From Desulfopila aestuarii DSM 18488 (GTDB taxonomy: Bacteria > Desulfobacterota > Desulfobulbia > Desulfobulbales > Desulfocapsaceae), in NCBI RefSeq assembly GCF_900143695.1, contig NZ_FRFE01000013.1, forward strand, positions 1 to 64,000: 64,000 bases of DNA. Direction: 5' to 3'. A model generated the notes under the pieces. It ran no database searches, was not told the DNA's origin, and saw only the letters and a list, made by a program, of their open reading frames with translations. Position numbers and translations under genes: made by a program. Positions 25,867-34,270 of this stretch are shown here, piece by piece. Position 1 is the first letter of the stretch; every line of letters begins with the position of its first letter.

Positions 25867-26170
25867 ATTTTCTCCTGTTTCTCCGTAGTTTCGTCTTTTC
25901 ATGTCCTCAATACATCATGCCAGACAGCCCAACAAACCGGTCTGACAGCCATTTCATCCGGTAATATCTAATACGACAACCATTTTTGCGCAATATCAGA
26001 AACACGGTTCCGAGAAACAAAATTCAACAGAGCACAACGATGCCCTCAGAAAATTCAGAGCACACACACATAACGCACCAAAAGTGCGACAACTATAACA
26101 GCTGACTTAATAACCAGGGCCATCGGTCTCGGTGAAATCACCGAGACCGATGGCTCGAAGAAGAACACGA
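25867..26170. other. Intergenic region between dctP and the GntR gene
   Basis: There is no gene in this 304-bp stretch. It contains the long palindrome at 26119-26154 near the GntR stop codon and presumably the dctP promoter. I find no TTGGT-N3-ACCAA site here, so the adjacent regulator may act through a different or more degenerate sequence. Confidence 0.45.
26119..26154 (-). terminator. Long perfect hairpin after the GntR gene
   Basis: GCCATCGGTCTCGGTG and its exact complement form a 16-bp stem around AAAT, 17 bp past the GntR-type stop codon. There is no T-run on either strand. It is probably a terminator or transcript stabiliser, though an operator role is possible. Confidence 0.55.
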
Positions 26171-26872
26171 TTATCTGGCGCGGAAATATTTCTGGACGTA
26201 TCGAATATGTGATTTCATGGCATCACCAGCCTTTGCGGGCTCCCTGTCACGAATTGCGGCAAACACCTCACGATGATGTGCCAGCACGTCATGGAGGGTG
26301 TTGGCATCCTGATACATATGGGTCAGATTTTGCTTGATGCCAATGAAAAGAAAATCGTAGAAATTGCGCATCAAGTGAATAAGCACGGGATTTTTCGTGG
26401 CAAAGGCCACCGCCATATGAAAGGCCGCATCCGATTCGGTAGTGATCCTGTCTGTTGTTTCAAGATCTTCGGCCATCTCTTCAAGGGACCTTTCCATGGA
26501 GAGAATATCGTTTTCAGTAGCTCGTTGCGCGGCCAGCACCGCAGCATTGGCTTCAAGGCCCATGCGCACTTCGAGGAGGTCGTCAAGCGTCGCTTCTTCC
26601 GTAGCCATGACTGCGGCTAGAGGATTGCCTTTCCTGCTATCCGGTGAGCTGACAAAGGTACCCTGCCCCTGACGATGCTCAAGTAGCCCCATGGTCACCA
26701 GCTTATTAATGGCGTTTCGAACCGAGGTCCGGCTAACTGCCATGGAGATCGCCAGTTCCCGCTCAGGAAGAATCTGCTGACCCGGCTTGAATTCACCTTT
26801 ATAAATAAGTTCCCGTATCTGTTCAAAGACCTGATCGGATATCCGTTTTGGTCGAATAGGCTTCAGTTTCAT
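26171..26872 (-). CDS. GntR-family regulator, FadR/FCD subfamily
   Basis: This is a 233-residue repressor-type regulator. The N-terminal winged helix-turn-helix (QIRELIYKGEFKPGQQILPERELAISMAVSRTSVRNAINKLVTMGLLEHRQGQGTFV in outline) is classic GntR. Residues 90-225 form an all-helical FCD ligand domain with metal-binding candidates in ESDAAFHMAVAFAT and LAHHREVFAAI. Such proteins (PdhR, LldR, DctR) sense pyruvate, lactate or other carboxylates. It sits next to a TRAP 2-oxoacid-type transporter. TTGGT-N3-ACCAA sites upstream of the oppositely oriented acyl-CoA synthetase are its most likely targets. Confidence 0.92.
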   Translation of the reverse strand: MKLKPIRPKRISDQVFEQIRELIYKGEFKPGQQILPERELAISMAVSRTSVRNAINKLVTMGLLEHRQGQGTFVSSPDSRKGNPLAAVMATEEATLDDLLEVRMGLEANAAVLAAQRATENDILSMERSLEEMAEDLETTDRITTESDAAFHMAVAFATKNPVLIHLMRNFYDFLFIGIKQNLTHMYQDANTLHDVLAHHREVFAAIRDREPAKAGDAMKSHIRYVQKYFRAR

Positions 26873-26998
26873 AACACCTTCACTACTGTAATATTATCGT
26901 TTACACCGCATTCATGTCCGAATATACGGTTTATTTATGACACCACGAATTTCTCTATGCAAAAACATTTGGTTACAGAAAAAATGATCTTCTACAAT

Positions 26999-27012
26999 CA
27001 CGGTAAACCGTG
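26999..27012. promoter_or_regulatory. Perfect palindrome CACGGTAAACCGTG
   Basis: This 14-bp perfect palindrome lies 12 bp from a GntR-type operator in the divergent intergenic region upstream of the GntR gene. It could be a second regulator's site or part of GntR autoregulation. Confidence 0.35.
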
Positions 27013-27023
27013 CCACCAGAACC

Positions 27024-27037
27024 ATTGGTAATACCAT
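27024..27037. promoter_or_regulatory. PdhR/LldR-type operator, upstream copy
   Basis: ATTGGTAATACCAT contains TGGT-N3-ACCA, the core recognised by FCD-type GntR repressors such as PdhR and LldR. It lies about 150 bp from the GntR start codon and 375 bp from the acyl-CoA synthetase gene. Confidence 0.6.
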
Positions 27038-27130
27038 TCGCGCAACTCTACGTCACTCCATCAACAATTTCAGAATAATCGCACTATGCCCCAGAATACG
27101 CATTATTGCAACATCCAACATCGCTATCCC

Positions 27131-27171
27131 TTGACATTTCCGTCCATTGCAAACGCTATTGGTCATACCAA
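27131..27171 (+). promoter_or_regulatory. Promoter with overlapping PdhR/LldR-type operator
   Basis: TTGACA (27131-27136) is a consensus -35 box; the -10 (GCTATT region) is weak. TTGGTCATACCAA (27159-27171) is a perfect 13-bp operator placed over the -10 and start site, the expected geometry for repression. It directs transcription toward the ADP-forming acyl-CoA synthetase, leaving a leader of about 230 nt. Confidence 0.6.
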
Positions 27172-27398
27172 ACAGCCAGTTAAATTGTCCCGAACTGGTG
27201 TTTTCAATATACCTTTAAATATGAGGCAATGCTTGCTATAGGTATCTCGCGGTACCGTAGAGTCATTCCGCAAACGGTCGTTCAAATCAGAGGAAATTTT
27301 CCTGGACTTCGACCATAATCCCATTATTTTGACTACAGTCATACCGATGACTGCACCGGCCAAATCTAACATCAACAGCACACCTTCCGACATCAACC

Positions 27399-29540
27399 AT
27401 GCTGACACACCTTTTCTACCCGCAAAAAATAGCGTTACTTGGCGCTTCGAGAGTCCCTGGCAAAGTCGGCCATGACATTATGGCCAACCTTGTCGATGGC
27501 GGCTATACCGGAACGATCATCCCGGTGAACCCTGCCGGCGGCGAACTCTTTGGCCATACAGTCCTCTCCAGTCTGGATGCTTACCGGGGCGCCATCGATC
27601 TCGCCATCATCGCTGTGCCACGATCAGAGGTAATGACGAGCGCCAGAGAATGTCTACAGAAAGGGGCCAGGACCATTGCCGTTATCACTGCCGGCTTCAA
27701 GGAAACAGGACGGGATGGGGCGATGCTTGAGCAGGAATTGGCTGAGCTTTGCCGACGTAACGGTGCTCGACTTCTCGGCCCCAACTGCCTGGGATTGCTG
27801 AACACCGGCCACAGCTTGAACGGCTCCTTTGCTGGCGCCATGCCGAAAGCGGGCCGAATTGGGGTTTTCTCACAGTCCGGTGCCCTCTGCACCTCAATTC
27901 TCGACGTGGCACGCGGCCGCGACCTCGGCCTCTCCAAGCTGGTCTCCATCGGCAACAAGGCGGACATCACCGAAGACGATCTACTGGAATATTTCGGCAA
28001 CGACCCGGACACAGACGTGATCGTCGGTTATCTCGAAAACATCGTGGCCGGTGATAATTTCATCAAATGCGCCACCGAAGCCGCCTCAAAAAAACCGGTT
28101 ATCATCCTGAAATCTGGCACCAGTCAGGCCGGTCGCCGGGCCGCAGCCAGTCACACCGGTGTCATGGCCGGAACCGACACCGCCTATGGAGCTGCTTTCA
28201 AACGGGCTGGGGTCATCCGCGCCGACACTTTTGAATCGCTCTTTGATTATGCCACGGCGCTTTCCATGCAGCCGCTGCCCAAGGGAAACCGGGTGCTTGT
28301 GGTCACCAATGCGGGCGGCCCCGGCACCATGGCCGCCGACGCCATCGAACATTCCGGAATGACAGTGGCCGAACTGGCCACCAACACTGCCGCCTCATTG
28401 CGAGAACGGCTACCAACAGCAGCCAGCGTCGCCAATCCCATCGACGTCCTGGGCGACGCCCCACCCGCCCGCTATGGCGAGACCATAGCCGCCGCACAGA
28501 ATGACGACGAGGTGGATGCAATCATCATCATCCTTACGCCCCAGGCAATGACCGACCCGGCGGAAACCGCCCGCACCATAGCCCGCACCATCGACGGTTC
28601 AAAGCCAGTGCTGGTTTCCTTTATGGGTGGTCGCGAGGTTATGCCCGGCGCCGATGAACTTGTCAAAGCCGGTCTTCCCAATTTCCCCTCGCCGGAACGG
28701 GCGGTGGCGGCGCTCAAAGCCATGTACGACTATGCGGTCTGGAAGGCTCGACCGCCACGGATTGTCACCCGCTTCAAGGTGAACAGGAGACGGGCTGACC
28801 ATATCATCACCCGGAGCCGCGCCAACAACGTGCTCCAATTGAATGAAGTCAAGACCAAAAAGATCCTCGACGCCTACGGCTTTGCCATCCCACCCGGCCG
28901 GCTGGTAGCTTCAGCCGAGGAGGCAGTAGAACATGCCCGCCACATCGGCTTCCCCCTGGCCATGAAAATAGTCTCGTCCGACATCATTCACAAAAGCGAG
29001 GTTGGCGGCGTTCGTCTGAACCTCACCACCATCCAGCAGGTACGCGACAGCTACGACCTGATGATGATGCGAATTAAGCAACGCGCGCCCGAAGCAAGAA
29101 TCGACGGGATCTATGTCGAACATATGGGCGATCCTGGTATCGAGGTCATCCTCAGCATGACCCGCGACCCGCAGTTCGGGCCCATGCTGATGTTTGGCCT
29201 GGGCGGCATTTTTGTCGAAGTGTTGAAAGACGTCACCTTCCACCTGGCGCCCATTACCCACGAAGAGGCGATCGCCATGCTGCGCTCGACCCGTTCCTAC
29301 ACCATTCTCGAGGGCAAGCGCGGTGGCCGTGCGGTGGATATTGACAATATCGCCACCGGCCTGCAGCGCATCAGCCAGCTCACCACCGACTTCCCGGAAA
29401 TCATCGAGATGGAGATCAACCCCTTTATTGTCGGCGAATTCGGCACCGACCCGGTTGTGGCCGACGCCCGCATCACGCTTGCCGAACCACCCAAACGATC
29501 TAAAAGCTATTTTTTGAAAGGCCAAGAACATGGAATTTGA
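27399..29540 (+). CDS. ADP-forming acyl-CoA (acetate-CoA) ligase family protein
   Basis: This 713-residue single-chain NDP-forming synthetase interconverts acyl-CoA plus ADP and phosphate with acid plus ATP. Residues 1-130 are a CoA-binding Rossmann domain (IALLGASRVPGKVGHDI). The middle succinyl-CoA-ligase-like domains include ASHTGVMAGTD, holding the histidine that becomes phosphorylated. The C-terminal ATP-grasp domain has PLAMKIVSSDIIHKSEVGGVRLNL and MEINPFIV. Because the active histidine is present, it is probably catalytic, unlike the inactive domain of Pat acetyltransferases. It overlaps the CoA-transferase/GNAT gene by 11 bp. Control by the GntR-type operators upstream is likely. Confidence 0.88.
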   Translation: MLTHLFYPQKIALLGASRVPGKVGHDIMANLVDGGYTGTIIPVNPAGGELFGHTVLSSLDAYRGAIDLAIIAVPRSEVMTSARECLQKGARTIAVITAGFKETGRDGAMLEQELAELCRRNGARLLGPNCLGLLNTGHSLNGSFAGAMPKAGRIGVFSQSGALCTSILDVARGRDLGLSKLVSIGNKADITEDDLLEYFGNDPDTDVIVGYLENIVAGDNFIKCATEAASKKPVIILKSGTSQAGRRAAASHTGVMAGTDTAYGAAFKRAGVIRADTFESLFDYATALSMQPLPKGNRVLVVTNAGGPGTMAADAIEHSGMTVAELATNTAASLRERLPTAASVANPIDVLGDAPPARYGETIAAAQNDDEVDAIIIILTPQAMTDPAETARTIARTIDGSKPVLVSFMGGREVMPGADELVKAGLPNFPSPERAVAALKAMYDYAVWKARPPRIVTRFKVNRRRADHIITRSRANNVLQLNEVKTKKILDAYGFAIPPGRLVASAEEAVEHARHIGFPLAMKIVSSDIIHKSEVGGVRLNLTTIQQVRDSYDLMMMRIKQRAPEARIDGIYVEHMGDPGIEVILSMTRDPQFGPMLMFGLGGIFVEVLKDVTFHLAPITHEEAIAMLRSTRSYTILEGKRGGRAVDIDNIATGLQRISQLTTDFPEIIEMEINPFIVGEFGTDPVVADARITLAEPPKRSKSYFLKGQEHGI

Positions 29541-31410
29541 TACAAACTGGCAGGACCGCTATCGGGCCATGATCATGAGCCCCAGAAAAGCGCTGCGTAA
29601 AGTTCGCTCGGGCCAGCGGGTGTTCATCGGCACCGGCTGCGGCGAGCCCACCATGCTGGTAGAGGCCTTGGCAGCCAGGGCCGGCGAAGTTGCCGATGTC
29701 GAGATTCTGCAGCTCTTCACCAAGGGCGATGCCTCGTATGCGAGGCGGCAGTTTGCCGACAGTTTCCGGCTCAACTCCTTTTTCATTGGCCAGAATGTCC
29801 GCCCCATGATCCAGGAGGGTCTCGGCAGCTACACCCCTATGCTGCTCTCGAACATCCCCCACCTGTTCAACACCGGCCAGCTGCCCATCGACGTGGCCCT
29901 GATCCAGGTGAGCCCGCCAGATGAACAGGGTATGGTCAGCCTCGGCATTGCTGTGGACATCGTCAAAAGCGCCATCGAAAATGCGTCGCTCATCATCGCC
30001 CAGGTGAACCCCCAGATGCCGCGCACCATGGGCGACAGCCTGGTTGACGTCTACGACCTTGACGTGCTCGTACCCGTCGACCTGCCGCTGCTGGAGCGTG
30101 AGCTTGATACAGTCCACCCCACCAGCCGTGAGATCGGCCGCCGGGTGGCAGCACTCATCCCCGACGGAGCCACCATTGAGTTCGGTTTCGGGCGGTTGGA
30201 CAGCTACGGCCGTATACCCCACGCCACCATGGAATTTCTCCATGGCAAAAAAGATCTGGGTATCCATAGCGAGATGATCACCGACGCCATCCTCGAGCTG
30301 ATTGCTTCCGGCGCTATCACCGGCGCCCGAAAATCAAGCGATCGGGGACGCATCGTTGCCAGCTTCTGCCTCGGCACCCGAAAACTCTATGAGTTCGTCA
30401 ACAACAACCCGCTCTTTTGCTTTCGCCCCACCGAGTATGTCAATGATCCCCGAGTCATCAGCCGGCAGACCCGGATGGTGGCCATCAACTCAGCCCGGGA
30501 AATTGACCTCACCGGCCAGGTAGCTGCAGACTCCCAGCAGGGACAACTCTATTCGGGAATCGGCGGCCTGATCGATTTCAATCGCGGAGCAGCCAGCAGC
30601 CGGGACGGCCTGGCTATCATCACCGTACCCTCCACCGACCCGGAGGGCAAGCGTTCCAACATTGTGCCACATCTCTCAAAAGGTTCAGGCGTTGTCGGGA
30701 CGAGGGGTGATGTCTATTACGTGGTCACCGAATATGGAGTGGCCTATCTCTACGGCAAATCCATTCCTGAACGGGTCATGGCACTTATTTCCATCGCCCA
30801 TCCCGATTTTCGCGAACAACTCTTTGCCGAAGCCATCGAGGCCCATTATCTGCGACCCGAGATGGCAGCTGTGGGCGGCAAGTTGGCCCTGCCACCCAAT
30901 GAGGCCATGCAAACGACCATGCTTCTCCACGACGGCACTGAGATCCAGTTACGGGCAGTGTTGCCCACCGACGAAGCAAACATGCGTGACCTCGTCTACA
31001 ACCTCTCCAGGGAAACAGTCTACTACCGGTTCAAGAGCCGGCAGCTCACCTTCTCCCCTCAACAGATCCAGGACTTTGTCTATGTCGATCACCGCAGGGA
31101 AGTAACCATCGTCGCCACGGTACCGGAGGCGCACGGTGAAATCATTATTGGTGTAGCCCGCTATTATCTGCATGAAGAGAGCAACCGGGCCGAGATTGCC
31201 TTTGTGGTTCGCGACACCTGGCAGAACATGGGAATCGGTTCCTTTCTCTACCGCCACCTGGCAAGCATAGCCGGGCGTAACGGAATTGCCGGCTTTTCCG
31301 CCAAGGTGTTGAGGGAAAACCAGCGTATGCAGACCATCTTCAACCATTCCGGCCATGCGGTAACAACCAGCTTCGAACAGGGCATCTATAGTTTTATTAT
31401 AGATTTTTAA
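29530..31410 (+). CDS. Acetyl-CoA hydrolase/CoA-transferase fused to GNAT acetyltransferase
   Basis: This is a 626-residue fusion. Residues 1-430 belong to the acetyl-CoA hydrolase/4-hydroxybutyrate CoA-transferase family (VFIGTGCGEPTMLVEAL, SPPDEQGMVSLGIAVD, EFGFGRLDSYGRIPHA, GSGVVGTRGDVYYVVTEYGVAYLYGKS). Residues 460-626 form a GNAT domain (TMLLHDGTEIQLRAVLPTDE, then FVVRDTWQNMGIGSFLYRHLASIA, the acetyl-CoA-binding Q/R-x-x-G-x-G/A motif). The fused GNAT may acetylate a small molecule or a protein lysine. It overlaps the acyl-CoA synthetase gene, so the products are probably made together. Confidence 0.88.
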   Translation: MEFDTNWQDRYRAMIMSPRKALRKVRSGQRVFIGTGCGEPTMLVEALAARAGEVADVEILQLFTKGDASYARRQFADSFRLNSFFIGQNVRPMIQEGLGSYTPMLLSNIPHLFNTGQLPIDVALIQVSPPDEQGMVSLGIAVDIVKSAIENASLIIAQVNPQMPRTMGDSLVDVYDLDVLVPVDLPLLERELDTVHPTSREIGRRVAALIPDGATIEFGFGRLDSYGRIPHATMEFLHGKKDLGIHSEMITDAILELIASGAITGARKSSDRGRIVASFCLGTRKLYEFVNNNPLFCFRPTEYVNDPRVISRQTRMVAINSAREIDLTGQVAADSQQGQLYSGIGGLIDFNRGAASSRDGLAIITVPSTDPEGKRSNIVPHLSKGSGVVGTRGDVYYVVTEYGVAYLYGKSIPERVMALISIAHPDFREQLFAEAIEAHYLRPEMAAVGGKLALPPNEAMQTTMLLHDGTEIQLRAVLPTDEANMRDLVYNLSRETVYYRFKSRQLTFSPQQIQDFVYVDHRREVTIVATVPEAHGEIIIGVARYYLHEESNRAEIAFVVRDTWQNMGIGSFLYRHLASIAGRNGIAGFSAKVLRENQRMQTIFNHSGHAVTTSFEQGIYSFIIDF

Positions 31411-31455
31411 CAGTCGGCATTCGATGGCACAATAAGACCGCGACTCAAGCTGCTT

Positions 31456-31489
31456 CGGGCACTAACCGTTTTCTCGGCCAGCGTGCCCG
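31456..31489. other. Inverted repeat upstream of cimA
   Basis: CGGGCAC and GTGCCCG pair around a 20-nt loop, 45 bp after the CoA-transferase/GNAT stop. There is no T-run. It may be a weak terminator or leader structure. No amino-acid leader peptide or T-box features are visible in the rest of the 256-bp gap. Confidence 0.3.
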
Positions 31490-31666
31490 GAGCCCACCTC
31501 TGCACCACTGGAGGTGTAGCGCCCTGATAATTTTTATCTTCCTATTTTCGTCATTTTTCTTTATCGTGAAAGGTTCCGGCGGACCATCACATTTTTTTCC
31601 CGCTCTATTTTCCAGCCCATTACTTTTTACATATTTTATCAGCAGAACAGAGGACAACGATTCACC

Positions 31667-33262
31667 ATGGGGAGATCAATAGAAATCTACGACACTACGC
31701 TGAGAGACGGCACTCAGGCAGAGAACTTCAACCTTTCCTCGGATGACAAAGTTCGCATCACCCGTGCCCTGGACGAACTCGGCATTGATTTCATTGAAGG
31801 CGGCTGGCCGGGTTCCAATCCCGTATCAGTCGAATATTTCCAGAAAATGCGAGGCGTGCAGTTACAACACGCCAAGCTTGCAGCATTCGGTTCCACCCGC
31901 CACTTCAAAAACCGACCGGAGGAAGACCCCAACCTGCAGGCGCTCCTTGACGCCAGGGTGCCGGCCATAACTATTTTCGGAAAGAGCTGGGACATTCATG
32001 TAATTGAGGCGCTGCACATCAAACTCGAGGACAACCTGCAGATTATTCAGGACACTCTGGCCTACCTGCGCCCCCAGGTAGAGCATCTCATTTATGATGC
32101 CGAACATTTTTTCGACGGCTTCAAAAACAATGAAGAGTACGCCCTGGCCACTCTCATGAAAGCGGCCGAAGGTGGTGCTGAAACCATCGTCCTCTGCGAC
32201 ACCAACGGTGGTACCCTGCCCCAGGAGATTGAACCCATCGTCAGGACGGTGAAGAAGCATATAGCCGATCACGGCCACACGGTGAAAATCGGCATCCACT
32301 CCCATAACGACTCGGATTCGGCGGTGGCTAATGCGCTGCTGGCAATCAGCTGCGGGGCCGATCATGTCCAGGGCACCATTAACGGTTTCGGCGAGCGGTG
32401 CGGCAACGCCAATCTCACCTCAATCATCCCGGCGGTGGTCTTCAAGATGGGGCTTTCCTGCAAGGTACAGCAGAATATCGACAGCCTCTACGCCACCTCG
32501 CGACTGGTGAACGAGCTGGCCAACCTGCCTCATAATCGCTACCAACCCTATGTTGGCGAGTCCGCTTTTGCCCACAAGGGCGGCATTCATGTCAGCGCCG
32601 TCAAACGCAACCCCCTTACGTATGAACATATCGATCCGGACAAGGTCGGCAATATCCGCCGCATCCTTATCTCCGACCAGGCGGGTCGCTCCAACATCCT
32701 GCATAAAGCCAAGCTCTGGGGGCTGAAGATCGGCCCCAATGATCCGGTACTCGCCACCATCATCAGCGAGTTGAAAGAACTTGAAAATAACGGTTTTTCA
32801 TTTGAAGGTGCAGAGGCAAGCTTTGAGATCCTGATGCGTAAAGCTCTTGGCCTCCAGCGGAACTACTTCAAGTTCGAAACCTTCCGGGTCATGAACCATA
32901 AATACCGGATGGATAAACCACCGCTCACCGAGGCCACCATCCGCCTCTTTGTCGGAGGGGACGAGGTGCACACCGCCGCCATGGGCGACGGCCCGGTAAA
33001 CGCCCTTGATCGCGCCATCCGCAAGGCACTGGTCCGTTTCTACCCCTGCCTTGAAGAGATGGAACTCTTCGACTACAAAGTGCGGGTGCTCTCCGGTGAG
33101 CATGGCACCGAGGCCAAGGTTCGGGTTCTGGTAGAAAGCCGCGATAAGCAATGCGCCTGGTCAACTGTCGGCGTCTCAGTGAACATCATCGAGGCAAGCT
33201 GGCAAGCACTGGTGGACAGTATCAACTATAAGCTGATGAAAGAAGAAAACCGTAGCGAATAA
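31667..33262 (+). CDS. cimA: (R)-citramalate synthase
   Basis: The 531-residue enzyme condenses pyruvate with acetyl-CoA to citramalate, the first step of the threonine-independent route to isoleucine. The N-terminal TIM barrel carries IYDTTLRDGTQAE and the metal site in GIHSHNDSDSAVANAL. The C-terminal LeuA-type regulatory domain (residues 400-520) includes VNALDRAIRKAL and allows feedback control. FIEGGWPGSNPVS is the citramalate-synthase form of the substrate region rather than the isopropylmalate synthase form. It is probably transcribed alone. Confidence 0.93.
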   Translation: MGRSIEIYDTTLRDGTQAENFNLSSDDKVRITRALDELGIDFIEGGWPGSNPVSVEYFQKMRGVQLQHAKLAAFGSTRHFKNRPEEDPNLQALLDARVPAITIFGKSWDIHVIEALHIKLEDNLQIIQDTLAYLRPQVEHLIYDAEHFFDGFKNNEEYALATLMKAAEGGAETIVLCDTNGGTLPQEIEPIVRTVKKHIADHGHTVKIGIHSHNDSDSAVANALLAISCGADHVQGTINGFGERCGNANLTSIIPAVVFKMGLSCKVQQNIDSLYATSRLVNELANLPHNRYQPYVGESAFAHKGGIHVSAVKRNPLTYEHIDPDKVGNIRRILISDQAGRSNILHKAKLWGLKIGPNDPVLATIISELKELENNGFSFEGAEASFEILMRKALGLQRNYFKFETFRVMNHKYRMDKPPLTEATIRLFVGGDEVHTAAMGDGPVNALDRAIRKALVRFYPCLEEMELFDYKVRVLSGEHGTEAKVRVLVESRDKQCAWSTVGVSVNIIEASWQALVDSINYKLMKEENRSE

Positions 33263-33307
33263 ACCACCTATCAACATATCGGGTCACCAGCCCGGGAGGG
33301 GTAGAGC

Positions 33308-34258
33308 ATGGATGAAAAAATACGTCTTGGTATCAGTTCCTGTCTCTTAGGTAATCCTGTGCGTTTTGACGGTGGTCACAAACATGACCGTTTCCTGACC
33401 GACACCCTCGGCCGCTATGCCGACTATATTCCGGTCTGCCCGGAAGTGGAGTGCGGCATGCCCATCCCCCGGGAAGCACTGCGGCTGGTAGGGACTCCGG
33501 AGGCACCACGGCTTGTAACCTCCCGAACAAATATCGACCACACTGAACAAATGCAGCAGTGGGCGGAGAAGCGCCTTCGGCTCCTGGCAGAGGAACAGCT
33601 CGACGGTTTTATCTTCAAAAGCCGCTCCCCCAGCAGCGGTATGGAACGGGTAAAGGTCTACACCAACAAGGGAATGCCGGAGAAAAACGGGATCGGCATC
33701 TTTGCCCGCGCCTTCATGGAACGTTTTCCAAACCTGCCGGTGGAAGAAGAAGGGAGATTACACGACCCGATCCTGCGGGAAAACTTCATCGAGCGGATTT
33801 TTGTCCACCGCCGCTGGCGCAGGCTTTTGGCCGAAAAACGAACGGTCGGCGCCCTGGTCCAGTTCCACACCAGCCACAAATTGCTGCTTTTCTCCCACAG
33901 CGAAAAAATCTACCGGGACTTGGGTCGACTGGTAGCACAGGCCCGGAAAATTCCGGACTATGAGCTTTTTACCCAGTATGAACAGCAACTGATGGCTGCG
34001 CTCAAGCTACGCTGCACTCTGAAAAAGCACACCAACGTCCTTATGCACATCCTTGGCTATTTCAAGAAAATGCTGACGAGCGACGAAAAACAGGAGCTGC
34101 TCACCATCATCGACAATTTCAAAGAGGGGCTGATACCACTCATCGTACCGGTAACCCTGATCAATCACTATGTGCGTAAATACAATGAGGAATATCTGGC
34201 GGATCAATATTACCTCAACCCCCATCCACTGGAGCTGAAATTGCGCAACCACGCCTGA
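33308..34258 (+). CDS. DUF523-DUF1722 protein (YbgA-like)
   Basis: The 316-residue protein combines an N-terminal DUF523 domain (GISSCLLGNPVRFDGGHKHDRF, PVCPEVECGMPIPREALRL, DGFIFKSRSPSSG) with a C-terminal DUF1722/YbgA domain (LVQFHTSHKLLLFSHSEKIYRDLGRLVA). The cysteines of the first domain (SSCLLG, CPEVECG) suggest a metal or Fe-S site. The biochemical role is not established to my knowledge. A good ribosome site (GGGAGGGG) precedes ATG. It lies 45 bp after cimA and may be co-transcribed. Confidence 0.9.
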   Translation: MDEKIRLGISSCLLGNPVRFDGGHKHDRFLTDTLGRYADYIPVCPEVECGMPIPREALRLVGTPEAPRLVTSRTNIDHTEQMQQWAEKRLRLLAEEQLDGFIFKSRSPSSGMERVKVYTNKGMPEKNGIGIFARAFMERFPNLPVEEEGRLHDPILRENFIERIFVHRRWRRLLAEKRTVGALVQFHTSHKLLLFSHSEKIYRDLGRLVAQARKIPDYELFTQYEQQLMAALKLRCTLKKHTNVLMHILGYFKKMLTSDEKQELLTIIDNFKEGLIPLIVPVTLINHYVRKYNEEYLADQYYLNPHPLELKLRNHA

Positions 34259-34270
34259 TCGCAACCGAAG

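Larger units (their letters stand above)
26873..27398. other. Divergent regulatory region between GntR gene and acyl-CoA synthetase
   Basis: This 526-bp stretch has no convincing gene. It contains the palindrome at 26999, the operator-like sites at 27024 and 27159, and a TTGACA box at 27131. The leader after 27172 shows no riboswitch I recognise. Confidence 0.5.

Noticed and set aside
31411-31666. Amino-acid leader, T-box or riboswitch before cimA
   Set aside because: There is no leader peptide with isoleucine/leucine codons, no T-box sequence and no recognised riboswitch; only a weak inverted repeat is present.
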